Below the pieces are notes generated by a model. The model saw only the letters and a program-made list of their open reading frames with translations, did no database searches and was not told where the DNA came from. This document shows positions 53,782-62,001 of a stretch of DNA of 64,000 bases, in pieces; position 1 is the first letter of the stretch; each line of letters starts with the position of its first letter. The DNA is from Roseovarius aestuarii (lineage in GTDB: Bacteria; Pseudomonadota; Alphaproteobacteria; Rhodobacterales; Rhodobacteraceae): NCBI GenBank assembly GCA_027214255.1, contig JAPWHL010000013.1:1-64000 (forward strand), given 5' to 3'. The translations under genes were made by a program, and so were the position numbers.

Positions 53782-55277
53782 CACAAGAAGCCAACAACCC
53801 GCTGCCCGAAGAGGCCGTTCGCCGTTTTGTCGGCACCAATCCTGATTACTACCTTCGCCTCTTTCGCAAGATCGGTGACAGCACGCGCCCGGTTCTGACG
53901 TTCAATTGGGCCGCAGTGCTTTTAGGGGCCACATGGTTTGGAATGCGCAACCTTTGGGCGTTATTTCTAGTCTCTGTCGTGTTTGAAACCATCGCCGTTG
54001 TACAGATTGCGCGCGGGGCGTGGGGAGACTTGGGCGCACCTCTTATGGAGCGATTGGGCGGAATCGAGAAAACCTTGGCGATGCGTCACGAACAACTGGC
54101 CGAGGCATTGGCAAACGCGCCAGAAAAGGTCGCGATGTTCAAATCCACCATCGCTTCGCTGGAAGGGGCCATCGAAACCATCAAGGTTCAGGCTCAGGCG
54201 GCTAGAAACGAGGCGCTGACGCTGGTGTTGTTGGGTTTTGCCTTGCTGGTGCTGGTCAAGATTGCGCAGGGGATCATCGCCAACCCAGCCCTGCGTGCGC
54301 GCTATGTTCGCTGGCGGTCAAAACCAACATTGCAAGCCGGATTGCATACCGCGACAATCGCGCTGGCCACGGGGCTGGCACTGGCTACCTATGTGATCTG
54401 CGCCTTGCGTTTTGGGTTTCCGGGACAGATCGAAGTGCTGCGAGAGTTTCCGACCGATCCCTCGATCCAATCGGACGTCGCGACAGCGATCAAGGACTGG
54501 ATGCGCAGCACTGCCCTGAGCACCGAGTGGTTCTTTGACGGACTTGTCAGCGGGATCAGCGCTGTTCTAGACGCGCTTGAAACCCTGTTCGTGGAAACAC
54601 CTTGGCCGGTCATGGGCGGATTCACCATCTTGCTGACTGGTCTTTCGGCGGGCTGGCGCGGCGCGATCTTTACAACGGCGGCGCTGGCCTACTTGGGGTA
54701 TCTCGGCTTTTGGGAGAAGAGCATGCAAACACTGGCGCTGCTTGGCACGGCAGCGTTCATCTCGATCTCTTTGGGCATCCCGCTTGGCGTGGCCTGCGCG
54801 CGCAATTTGCGTCTGTATACCTTCGTGCGACCAATCCTAGATTTCATGCAGACGATGCCGGCGTTTGTTTACCTGATCCCGGTCATCGCATTCTTTGGCA
54901 CGGGCAAACCCGCCGCGATTGTCGCAACGATGATCTTTGGCGGAACGCCTGTCGTTCGCCTGACGGTTCTGGGCCTGCGCGGCGTGCCGCACTCGGTACG
55001 CGAGGCCGCAATGGCCTTTGGCGCCTCCAAACGCTACCTGCTGTGGAAAGTGGATCTGCCATTGGCCGCGCCGTCGATCATGGCGGGCATCAACCAGACC
55101 ATTCTTCTCAGCCTTGCCATGGTGGTCATCGCCTCGCTGATTGGAGCCAAGGGGCTGGGCGAGGACGTTCTCGAAGCATTGCAATACGCATCCGAAGGAC
55201 AGGGCATCTTGGCCGGTATCGCCATTCTATTCTGCGCGATGATTTTGGATCGCATCATTCAAGGAAAAGGAAAATAA
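53778..55277 (+). CDS. Glycine betaine/proline-type ABC transporter permease
   Basis: 499 aa, longer than the usual ProW (about 280-350). The N-terminal ~230 residues add membrane segments and a soluble, helix-rich stretch (MRHEQLAEALANAPEKVAMF, then IASLEGAIETIKVQAQ). The ProW domain from about 270 has ISLGIPLGVACARN and the ATPase-contact loop EAAMAFGASKRYLLWKVDLP. The start of the protein (RRFVGTNPDYYLRLFRKI) resembles a zinc-ribbon-less membrane module seen in some long ProW-like permeases. Forms the channel with the preceding two gene products. Confidence 0.88.
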   Translation: MTQEANNPLPEEAVRRFVGTNPDYYLRLFRKIGDSTRPVLTFNWAAVLLGATWFGMRNLWALFLVSVVFETIAVVQIARGAWGDLGAPLMERLGGIEKTLAMRHEQLAEALANAPEKVAMFKSTIASLEGAIETIKVQAQAARNEALTLVLLGFALLVLVKIAQGIIANPALRARYVRWRSKPTLQAGLHTATIALATGLALATYVICALRFGFPGQIEVLREFPTDPSIQSDVATAIKDWMRSTALSTEWFFDGLVSGISAVLDALETLFVETPWPVMGGFTILLTGLSAGWRGAIFTTAALAYLGYLGFWEKSMQTLALLGTAAFISISLGIPLGVACARNLRLYTFVRPILDFMQTMPAFVYLIPVIAFFGTGKPAAIVATMIFGGTPVVRLTVLGLRGVPHSVREAAMAFGASKRYLLWKVDLPLAAPSIMAGINQTILLSLAMVVIASLIGAKGLGEDVLEALQYASEGQGILAGIAILFCAMILDRIIQGKGK

Positions 55278-55279
55278 CC

Positions 55280-55618
55280 ATGTCAGTCACTGTCGCCATG
55301 TTCATCAAATACGAAAATGCCCGCAAAGCCGAAATGCTGGACCATTCCAGCGACCGTGCCGAGGTATCGCGCAAAGCCGTGGCCGCAATGGGGGGGCGTC
55401 TGCTACACGCCTACGGCACCTGCGGGGAATATGACATGATGTTCATCTACGAAATGCCCGACATGGCATCGGTTGCCGCAAACATGCATCTGGCTGAGGC
55501 CACAGGAATGTCACGGTATCACAAGGTCATCCCACTGTTCTCGAATGAAGAATTTGTTGCCTCGCAGATCAAGGCGGGCCAATTGCGCAATAGTTACACG
55601 GCAGTTCCGGCAGAATGA
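55280..55618 (+). CDS. GYD-domain small protein
   Basis: 112 aa from ATG 55280, two bases after the permease stop. A ferredoxin-like fold of the GYD type is suggested by AEMLDHSSDRAEVSRKAVAA, then GGRLLHAYGTCGEYDMMFIY (the G-x-YD core) and ASVAANMHLAEATGMSRYHK. GYD proteins have no established function. Its fixed place between an uptake system and a hydrolase suggests a small ligand-binding, chaperone or isomerase-like role. ATGA overlap with the amidohydrolase. Confidence 0.65.
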   Translation: MSVTVAMFIKYENARKAEMLDHSSDRAEVSRKAVAAMGGRLLHAYGTCGEYDMMFIYEMPDMASVAANMHLAEATGMSRYHKVIPLFSNEEFVASQIKAGQLRNSYTAVPAE

Positions 55619-57237
55619 CCAATTCCACTCTTTTCTTTGGTGGCCCGATCATCACCGTCGACCCGGATTGCCCTGCCCCCGAGGCTGTGTTGATCGCAGA
55701 TGGCCGGATTATCGCCGTAGGTGATCTGACCCGACTGCGTCGTCAGGCATGTGCCAGTGTTGTCGAGGTGGATCTGGCGGGCAAGACATTGCTGCCCGGA
55801 TTCATCGAGGCCCATTCGCATCCGGTTTGGGCTGCCAAGACACGCGGCGCGCCGGTTGTAGATGTCCGGGCCGAAACAGTGCCGACCTATGCCGCCCTGA
55901 TCGCCAAGATCAAACGGCGTGTCGCAGTGGCCAAACCAGGTGAATATCTGCTGTTCTTCGGGCTGGATGCGCAATTGCATCCCGATATGGAGGCCCCAAC
56001 CCGTGATTTTCTGGATGCACTTGCACCTGACAATCCGCTGGGCGTCCAGACATCCAACTGTCACGGGCTTTTTCTGAACTCAGCCGGGTTTGCCGCTTGC
56101 GGCATTGACGAAACAACCCCGACGCCGACCGGATCGGTGATCGAACGTGACGCAAACGGACGTCCCACAGGCAAGATTGCCGAGGCGATCACATGGAGCG
56201 CACTGGAAACGTTCTATACCGCCTGGGGTGAATCCCGGCTGGCAGCCGAGGTCGAAGCGCAAATTCACGATTTCGTCCGCAACGGCATCACCACCGTGAC
56301 CGAACATCTGTATCTTCCGTTCTACAAGGCTAGCTATCTGGCGGCGCTCAAACATGGCCTGCCGCTGCCACGCGTTGCCTGCTATCAGCAGGCAACCTCG
56401 CCAGATATGAGCGTTGAGCGGATGACAGACCCCGATGATCGTCTCTGGATGGCGGGCGTCAAGATCCACGCCGACGGATCGCCCTTTATTGGGAACATCT
56501 GGCTGACCCAGCCATATTTGGCCAATAACATCACCCTAGACCGCATGAGCCTTAAACCGGGGCACACGGGCGGAACAAACTATCCTCAAGAGTATTTCGA
56601 ATGCATGGTGCGCGAATATTTTGCCCAAGGCTGGCAAATGACCGTCCATACGCAGGGCGACCGCACCATCGACATGGTGCTGGATTTGATCGAAGCGATC
56701 CTGCAGGAAACCCCGCGAGAGGATCACCGTTTCCGGTTAGAACATTGTGCCTTGATGCGCAGCGATCAGATTACCCGTGCCCACGCGATGGGGGTGCAAT
56801 GCAGTTTTTTCATCAACCACATCACCTATTGGGGCGCCCCAATTGAAGACGCGCTTTTCGGACCGGAACGTGCCGCCCATTACATGCCCGCCGGAACCGC
56901 CGTAGCAAAGGGGATGCGCATTTCACTACATGCCGACACACCAATGACCGACGCTTCGGGGCTGGCGTTGATGCAGGCAGCCTGCACTCGTCGAGCGGGT
57001 GATGGGCGCTGTTTGGGGGAATCTGAATGTCTGGATGTTGAAACAGCCTTGAGTTCCGTCACGATCGATGCCGCCTTTCATATCGGGATGGAGGATAAAA
57101 TCGGTTCTATCTCAGTTGGAAAGCATGCCGATCTGGTTGTGCTGGAGGGTAATCCGCTCACGGTGGCGCTGGATCAGTTAACGGCGATCCCGGTCGCGGC
57201 GACCTGGTTGGCCGGGGAGCAGGTTCATGGTCTGTGA
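55615..57237 (+). CDS. Metal-dependent amidohydrolase (YtcJ type)
   Basis: 540 aa amidohydrolase superfamily, YtcJ branch. Composite beta-sandwich at both ends (GPIITVDPDCPAPEAVLIAD; SVGKHADLVVLEGNPL). Barrel motifs are IEAHSHPVWAAK (metal His pair), VKIHADGSPFIGN, MTVHTQGDRTIDM (His), RLEHCALM (His) and SLHADTPMTD (Asp). Members hydrolyse cyclic or linear amides; the substrate here is unknown, perhaps what the ABC transporter imports. It overlaps the GTPase gene by 11 bases. Confidence 0.88.
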   Translation: MTNSTLFFGGPIITVDPDCPAPEAVLIADGRIIAVGDLTRLRRQACASVVEVDLAGKTLLPGFIEAHSHPVWAAKTRGAPVVDVRAETVPTYAALIAKIKRRVAVAKPGEYLLFFGLDAQLHPDMEAPTRDFLDALAPDNPLGVQTSNCHGLFLNSAGFAACGIDETTPTPTGSVIERDANGRPTGKIAEAITWSALETFYTAWGESRLAAEVEAQIHDFVRNGITTVTEHLYLPFYKASYLAALKHGLPLPRVACYQQATSPDMSVERMTDPDDRLWMAGVKIHADGSPFIGNIWLTQPYLANNITLDRMSLKPGHTGGTNYPQEYFECMVREYFAQGWQMTVHTQGDRTIDMVLDLIEAILQETPREDHRFRLEHCALMRSDQITRAHAMGVQCSFFINHITYWGAPIEDALFGPERAAHYMPAGTAVAKGMRISLHADTPMTDASGLALMQAACTRRAGDGRCLGESECLDVETALSSVTIDAAFHIGMEDKIGSISVGKHADLVVLEGNPLTVALDQLTAIPVAATWLAGEQVHGL

Positions 57238-58174
57238 TCCGCGCGGCACCGCGATTCCGCTGGTCACGGTGGGTGGATATCTGGGGGCCGGCAAGACCAC
57301 GCTGATCAATCAAATCCTGTCTCATTCCGGTGGGCGGCGCTATGTGGTTTTTGTCAATGATTTTGGCGCGATCAACATTGATCTCCAACTGGTCGAAAGC
57401 ATCGACGAAGACAGGATTTCGTTCACCAACGGGTGCGTCTGTTGCACGCTGAACGATGAATTCGTCGTCTCTGTTACCCGGCTTGCACAAAGCGGCGCGC
57501 CATTGGACGGGATATTGATCGAAGCCAGCGGCGTTGCCGACCCGCGCGCGTTGGAGGCGTCACTACGCGCGCTTGAGGCGGCGGGGCATGCACGCTTCGA
57601 GACGGCGCTGTATGTCATGGACGCGGATCAGTTCGGCGGGTTGGATTACATCGACACCGAAACAATCATCGATCACGCGGTCGCCAGCGATCTGGTGCTG
57701 ATAAACAAGGCCGATCTGGTCACAACGGCCCAAATCGAGACGATCATGGACACCCTTAAGGTGGCGGCCCCCTACACCCATCTCATGCCGACAACACATT
57801 GCGGCGTGCCATTGGAAATTCTGTTTGGGCAATTCGGTGCCCCGCGCCAGCGCAAGGCCACGATCACACCTTCACAACACAGCACGTTCTTTCGCTGGGA
57901 TGCGCAGCGCGACGGGCTGGTTGATCGCGAGGCGTTTCGTGCCTTTGCCCAGATTCTGCAATCGCAGTTTTTTCGGGCCAAGGGACTCGTGCGGTTCCGA
58001 GATGCCCCGGAAGACGTCTATGCGCTCAATGCCGTGGGCCAACGTGCCGTCATCACGCGTATCCCACGGGCTAAAGCCGCCGGGCCCGCCTTGCAACTGG
58101 TCGGGATCAACCCGCAACCGATCAGCGATATGGCCAGGATCGACCGGGCCCTTGAATCGCTATGCGCCACGTAA
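57227..58174 (+). CDS. CobW/G3E-family GTPase (COG0523)
   Basis: 315 aa. P-loop GGYLGAGKTTLINQIL, the metal-binding CxCC motif in NGCVCCTLND (about residues 64-73), ASGVADPRAL, base-specificity VLINKADLV and a C-terminal CobW_C domain (LVRFRDAPEDVYALNAVGQR). COG0523 proteins load zinc, cobalt or other metals onto target enzymes. Being co-encoded with a metal-dependent amidohydrolase makes that enzyme the likely client. Decayed IS6 ends begin 17 bases after its stop. Confidence 0.9.
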   Translation: MVCDPRGTAIPLVTVGGYLGAGKTTLINQILSHSGGRRYVVFVNDFGAINIDLQLVESIDEDRISFTNGCVCCTLNDEFVVSVTRLAQSGAPLDGILIEASGVADPRALEASLRALEAAGHARFETALYVMDADQFGGLDYIDTETIIDHAVASDLVLINKADLVTTAQIETIMDTLKVAAPYTHLMPTTHCGVPLEILFGQFGAPRQRKATITPSQHSTFFRWDAQRDGLVDREAFRAFAQILQSQFFRAKGLVRFRDAPEDVYALNAVGQRAVITRIPRAKAAGPALQLVGINPQPISDMARIDRALESLCAT

Positions 58175-58191
58175 GGCCCGGCTACCAAGGT

Positions 58192-58207
58192 GGCTGTCGC
58201 AAACTTT
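58192..58207. repeat. Extra IS6-like terminal repeat
   Basis: GGCTGTCGCAAACTTT resembles the IS6-like terminal repeat GGTTCTGTCGCAAAGTTT at 58288 and in the same orientation. It is probably the left end of an older copy, partly deleted. Confidence 0.55.
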
Positions 58208-58287
58208 TTTGACGATTGAATGAGAGTGGACAAAACTTGATGGTCGACGTGGCTGGGTAAGGTTTCGGAACAAGACGGGACCCATCA

Positions 58288-59031
58288 GGTTCTGTCGCAA
58301 AGTTTGTCGTTTGTTTTCCCATTTACTGAAATCCTGTCATGAGCTGCGCAAAAGGGCGACAGGCAGGACATCCAAAATGCCGGTCAATTTCAAATGCATC
58401 CTCTACCCAAAGTCTGTGATCCTTTAGGCTGTATTTTTCTACGTGCGCTACGGCGTTTCCTATCGGGACCCGGAAGAAATCATGGCCGAACGCGGCGTTG
58501 AAATCGATCATGCCGCGCTGAACAGTTGGGTGGTGAAATTCGCGGCAAGTGGACCAATCTATACAGCGCAGTCGATCGCAACGGGAAAACCCTTGATTTT
58601 ATGCTGTCAGAGCGGCGGGATGCATCCGCCGCGCGAAGGTTCTTCAAGCGGACCGTTGGCATAAATGGCATTCCAGATCGCATTGCCATCGACAAGAGCG
58701 GCGCCAATTTGGCAGGCCTGCAATGTCTAAACGTCATCCTCAAGTTCACCGGAGTTGGTCGGCTCATCGGTATCGTTCAATCCATATATCTCAACAATAT
58801 TGTTGAACAGGACCACCGCTTCATCAAGCGGATTACTCGGCCGATGCTTGGTTTCAAGGCGTTCCATTCCGCGGCAGCAACGATAGCTGGGATCGAGGTT
58901 GCTCACATGATCCGTAAAGGCCAACTAGCCCAGACAGACACCTTGGCATTCAAGCAGTTCGCAGCCCTCGCAGCCTAGTTGTGTCCTGTGAAGACGCTTC
59001 TTCAGACGGCTAGAAACTTTGCGACAGGATC
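58288..59031 (+). mobile_element. Decayed IS6-family insertion sequence
   Basis: 744 bp bounded by GGTTCTGTCGCAAAGTTT (58288-58305) and, inverted, AAACTTTGCGACAGGATC (59014-59031); 14 bases match at the inner part. I saw no target duplication. The transposase inside carries an internal deletion and frameshift (58323-58978). Confidence 0.8.
58323..58978 (+). pseudogene. IS6-family transposase, broken
   Basis: Remains are split between frames: first VRYGVSYRDPEEIMAERGVE then WVVKFA; after a gap, GKWTNLYSAVDRNGKTLDFM, IPDRIAIDKSGAN, NNIVEQDHRFIKRITRPMLG and IAGIEVAHMIRKGQ. The block between WVVKFA and GKWTNLYSAV, which includes the DETYIK-type first Asp, is missing, and the frame changes there. 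Inactive. Confidence 0.85.
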
Positions 59032-59060
59032 TTCACGCGGGCCCAGTGGCGCACGCGGGC

Positions 59061-59684
59061 CTAAGGCGCTACGTAGCGATCGCGGCGATGGTTAAAAGCA
59101 ATTACGCCATTGAGCACGACGGCTCCTAGGAAAGAATAGGCGACCACGGAGGCCGGAAATATGAATACTGCAACCGCAAAAATCGCCACATCCACAAGAA
59201 GTTGCGTATAGCCCGCTTTGAATCCTGTGTTATCTTGTATGACAAGCGCCAGCACCCCCATCCCCCCAAGCGAACCTTTATGCCGGAAACAAGCTAACAG
59301 GCCGAGGCCCACGGTCACTCCGAACACTAGGGTGCCTATGAATGGATTGAGGCTCTCAAAGACGATGAATTGGGGAAGTCGATCTGAGAGTACAGAAACG
59401 GATGTTACGCAAAACAAGCTTTTTAGCGTAAATTCGAGACCTAATCGCATGTAGGCAAAGAAATAAAATGGGAGATTAATCAGGAAAAACACAAGACCGA
59501 AAGACCAACCCATCGGGTAAGCGATAAGCAAAGCAATGCCCGCCGTTTGCCCCGTGAGGAAACCGAGCTGCGTAAGAAACAGAAGTCCCACAGATGTCAA
59601 AAAGCAGCCAATAAACAGCCCCTGCGCATCTTCGAGCGGCGTATGGGCAACGGCGTTGGGGTCTATGGTCAATGGAGCTGGCAT
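59061..59684 (-). CDS. YitT-family membrane protein
   Basis: 207 aa, about five membrane segments. The DUF161/YitT repeats are recognisable in FIGCFLTSVGLLFLTQLG, LTGQTAGIALLIAYPMGWSF, then GSLGGMGVLALVIQDNTGFK. It lacks the C-terminal DUF2179 domain of longer YitT proteins, as is usual in proteobacteria. The transport or regulatory role is unknown. It sits between two IS remnants, so it may have arrived with, or survived inside, the mobile region. Confidence 0.85.
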   Translation of the reverse strand: MPAPLTIDPNAVAHTPLEDAQGLFIGCFLTSVGLLFLTQLGFLTGQTAGIALLIAYPMGWSFGLVFFLINLPFYFFAYMRLGLEFTLKSLFCVTSVSVLSDRLPQFIVFESLNPFIGTLVFGVTVGLGLLACFRHKGSLGGMGVLALVIQDNTGFKAGYTQLLVDVAIFAVAVFIFPASVVAYSFLGAVVLNGVIAFNHRRDRYVAP

Positions 59685-59693
59685 AATTCGAAA

Positions 59694-60047
59694 CTACGCT
59701 GCGCTGCAGCAAAAGCAAGGCCGAATTTGGTGTCTGATGTATTGATCGGTCCATTGCAGACCTTCAACGATGCAATCGGCGGAGCAATACTCGGCCACGA
59801 TAGCGGCGGCGTTGTGCCGTCGGAATGCGACGATCATTACCTCCTTCGCCTCGGTCAGAACGGTCGAACGCGGTTCCTTGAGCCCGGCCTGCAAGTCTTC
59901 GATCGTTGCCCGTTTGCGCCACTTCGCGACGGCTTTGGGATTGATGCCCAACTTCTTGATCAGCTGCGCGAGCGAAGCCTGCGGCCGCTGTATTGCAGCT
60001 CTGACGGCGTGCCTGGTCGTGGCTCTCCCGTGATGAACTTGTCCCAT
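59694..60047 (-). pseudogene. IS481-like transposase N-terminal fragment
   Basis: From ATG 60047 the frame reads MGQVHHGRATTRHAVRAAIQ, LAQLIKKLGINPKAVAKWRK, LKEPRSTVLTEAKEVMIVAF. This is the helix-turn-helix start of IS481-type transposases. The similarity breaks after AFRRHN and the rve core is absent. Inactive remnant. Confidence 0.8.
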
Positions 60048-60151
60048 AGTACTTTCTTCCAAGGCTAAGAAAGGTTCGCCCAATTAAACCGTGGGATCAA
60101 ACACCTAGTGGCCACCGGAGTTGAGATAACGACCGCAAGGGAAAAACTCGC

Positions 60152-60256
60152 GATCAAACCGCGGTTGCACTCTTTGAGCACATCAATGGCGTTTACATTC
60201 CGCACCGGCATCATTCTGCACGGGGCTCGAAATACCCAGTCTCCGTCGAACGGAGA
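60152..60256 (+). pseudogene. IS3-type transposase C-terminal remnant
   Basis: The plus-strand frame from 60152 reads VALFEHINGVYIPHRHHSAR then GSKYPVSVERR. It matches the 'lFeyIngfYNprRrHSaLGy.sPv.fE' end of IS3-type OrfB with the tyrosine/asparagine changed. Only this tail survives, about 100 bases. Confidence 0.6.
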
Positions 60257-60257
60257 C
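60239..60257 (-). terminator. Stem-loop at the end of the urease operon
   Basis: GTCTCCGT-CGA-ACGGAGAC is a perfect 8-bp stem starting 6 bases past the ureG stop on the leftward strand. There is no U-run, so it may stabilise the mRNA end rather than terminate strongly. Confidence 0.5.
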
Positions 60258-60262
60258 ACTCT

Positions 60263-60880
60263 TTAGACTGTAATTCCACCAATTTCCGCCAGATGGGCGA
60301 GAACCTCTGCAAGCCCGTTTTCCGATTTTAGCGAGCAAAACACCGTTGGCCGTGCCGCCCTCATTCTGGCGCTGTCGCGCGCCATGACATCCAGCGATGC
60401 GCCGACATGGGGCGCGAGGTCGGTTTTATTGATTACCAGAATATCGGATTTGGTGATGGCCGGGCCGCCTTTGCGCGGTATTTCTTCGCCTGCCGCGACA
60501 TCGATCACATATAGGGTGACATCCGCCAATTCAGGACTGAAGGTTGCCGACAGGTTGTCGCCTCCACTTTCGATGAACACGATTTCAACCTCCGGATGGC
60601 GGGCGATCATTTCCGCCACCGCCGCCAGATTGATGGATGCGTCTTCGCGGATTGCGGTATGGGGGCATCCGCCCGTCTCAACGCCAATGATGCGGTCTTG
60701 GGGCAACACCTGCATGCGCATCAGGGCTTCGGCGTCTTCCTGAGTATAGATGTCATTGGTAATCACCCCGACAGACAGCGTGTCGCGCAACGCCCGGCAC
60801 AGGGCGGCGGTCAGCGTGGTTTTGCCCGCGCCGACCGGCCCACCTATTCCCACCCGAAGCGGCCCGTTTGTAGGTCTCAT
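60263..60880 (-). CDS. ureG: Urease accessory GTPase UreG
   Basis: 205 aa SIMIBI GTPase. P-loop [18 protein letters not shown] (residues about 11-28), [17 protein letters not shown] (with the Cys-Pro-His metal site that binds nickel between monomers), [15 protein letters not shown] and [12 protein letters not shown]. It hydrolyses GTP to drive nickel delivery to UreC. The start overlaps the ureF stop (ATGA). Last gene of the operon. Confidence 0.97.
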   Translation of the reverse strand: MRPTNGPLRVGIGGPVGAGKTTLTAALCRALRDTLSVGVITNDIYTQEDAEALMRMQVLPQDRIIGVETGGCPHTAIREDASINLAAVAEMIARHPEVEIVFIESGGDNLSATFSPELADVTLYVIDVAAGEEIPRKGGPAITKSDILVINKTDLAPHVGASLDVMARDSARMRAARPTVFCSLKSENGLAEVLAHLAEIGGITV

Positions 60881-61512
60881 GTGCGAAAAATCCTTGAATG
60901 CTGGGTTTCGTGTTTCATGGCGGCGATGTCACTGATGAAGGCAGTAGAGGAAAGATCCTCTAACGACCCGTCAAGGGCCCTATCCGCGACGCCGATACAA
61001 GTATCGGCAAGTTCCTTGATCACGATCTGCCCATCGGTCTGGCCCAAGGGGACAAGTCGCATTGCCGCCGCCGTCAAATTTGACATGAAGGCATGTACAA
61101 AGACCTGCAAGGTCTGCGCCAGAGGCAGGTCGAGCATCCGCGCGGCACGTCCGACAGCAACCGGATAGGTTATGGTCGGCATATCCGCCCCCCACACCTC
61201 ACGGGTGACGCGGCAGAACGCCTCGCCCTGCAAGACGGTCTCTTTAAGTCGTTCAGAGGAGGTTGCGAAAGCACGCGCAAGGGCATCGACCTCAAGTATG
61301 TCATCACTCCGGTAGGCGGCTGCAAGGAACAAGGCATCGGATTGGCCCGCGCCATACCGCAGGACGGTCTCTAGCCATGATTTCAACGTTTCACGATCCA
61401 CGACCTCCTTGGCACTGACGGCCCATTCCAATCCGTGGCTATAGGCGAACGCCCCAACGGGATAGGACGGAGACAGCCACTGCACCAAGGTGAGAAGCGC
61501 CTTAGTGTGCAT
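60877..61512 (-). CDS. ureF: Urease accessory protein UreF
   Basis: 211 aa from ATG 61512 ([20 protein letters not shown]), eleven bases inside the 3' end of ureE; longer upstream starts would fall in the His-rich tail of ureE. All-helical. Conserved [18 protein letters not shown] and the C-terminal VPLGQTDGQ, then the tail that contacts UreG. It links UreG to the UreD-apourease complex. Confidence 0.94.
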   Translation of the reverse strand: MHTKALLTLVQWLSPSYPVGAFAYSHGLEWAVSAKEVVDRETLKSWLETVLRYGAGQSDALFLAAAYRSDDILEVDALARAFATSSERLKETVLQGEAFCRVTREVWGADMPTITYPVAVGRAARMLDLPLAQTLQVFVHAFMSNLTAAAMRLVPLGQTDGQIVIKELADTCIGVADRALDGSLEDLSSTAFISDIAAMKHETQHSRIFRT

Positions 61513-61993
61513 GGTCGTGATCGTGCCTATGACCGTGAGCATCAACGTGATCATGCCCATGCGTCCGGCCGTGACCGTAGGCGCCGCCCTCGGGGCGAAA
61601 CGGCGCCGTGATCTCGTGCACCTCGGCGCCGATTTGCTGAAGCATTTTGCGGATCACATGATCGCGTTGGATCACCAGCCGATCGGGCTCGATTTGACAG
61701 GGTGTGTGACGGTTGCCCACATGCCAAGCAATTCGGACCAGATCGGGGGCTGTCACCTCCAATAAATCCTCATCCGCCGCGACAACCTCGATCAGGCGGC
61801 CATCTTCCAGTTCAAAGGCGTCTCCGTGATCAAGAGATGTCGTATGCGCCAGATCAACCAGAAACCGTGTGCCCCCACGCGCCGTCAACGCCTTGCGCCG
61901 CAAGAAACGGCCATCATAGGTCAGCTCCACACTGTCAAAGGCCGCAGACGGCAGCGCCGCACGGTGGATTTTCTGGCTCAGGATCGGTGCCAT
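61502..61993 (-). CDS. ureE: Urease nickel metallochaperone UreE
   Basis: 163 aa from ATG 61993 (MAPILSQKI); an in-frame TTG four codons earlier is the alternative. The N-terminal peptide-binding domain (VELTYDGRFLRRKAL) and the C-terminal nickel domain (IAWHVGNRHTPCQIE with the conserved His) are complete. The tail is histidine-rich (HGRTHGHDHVDAHGHRHDHD), a nickel store as in Klebsiella UreE. It starts 8 bases after ureC. Confidence 0.95.
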   Translation of the reverse strand: MAPILSQKIHRAALPSAAFDSVELTYDGRFLRRKALTARGGTRFLVDLAHTTSLDHGDAFELEDGRLIEVVAADEDLLEVTAPDLVRIAWHVGNRHTPCQIEPDRLVIQRDHVIRKMLQQIGAEVHEITAPFRPEGGAYGHGRTHGHDHVDAHGHRHDHDHAH

Positions 61994-62001
61994 GGCATCT
62001 C

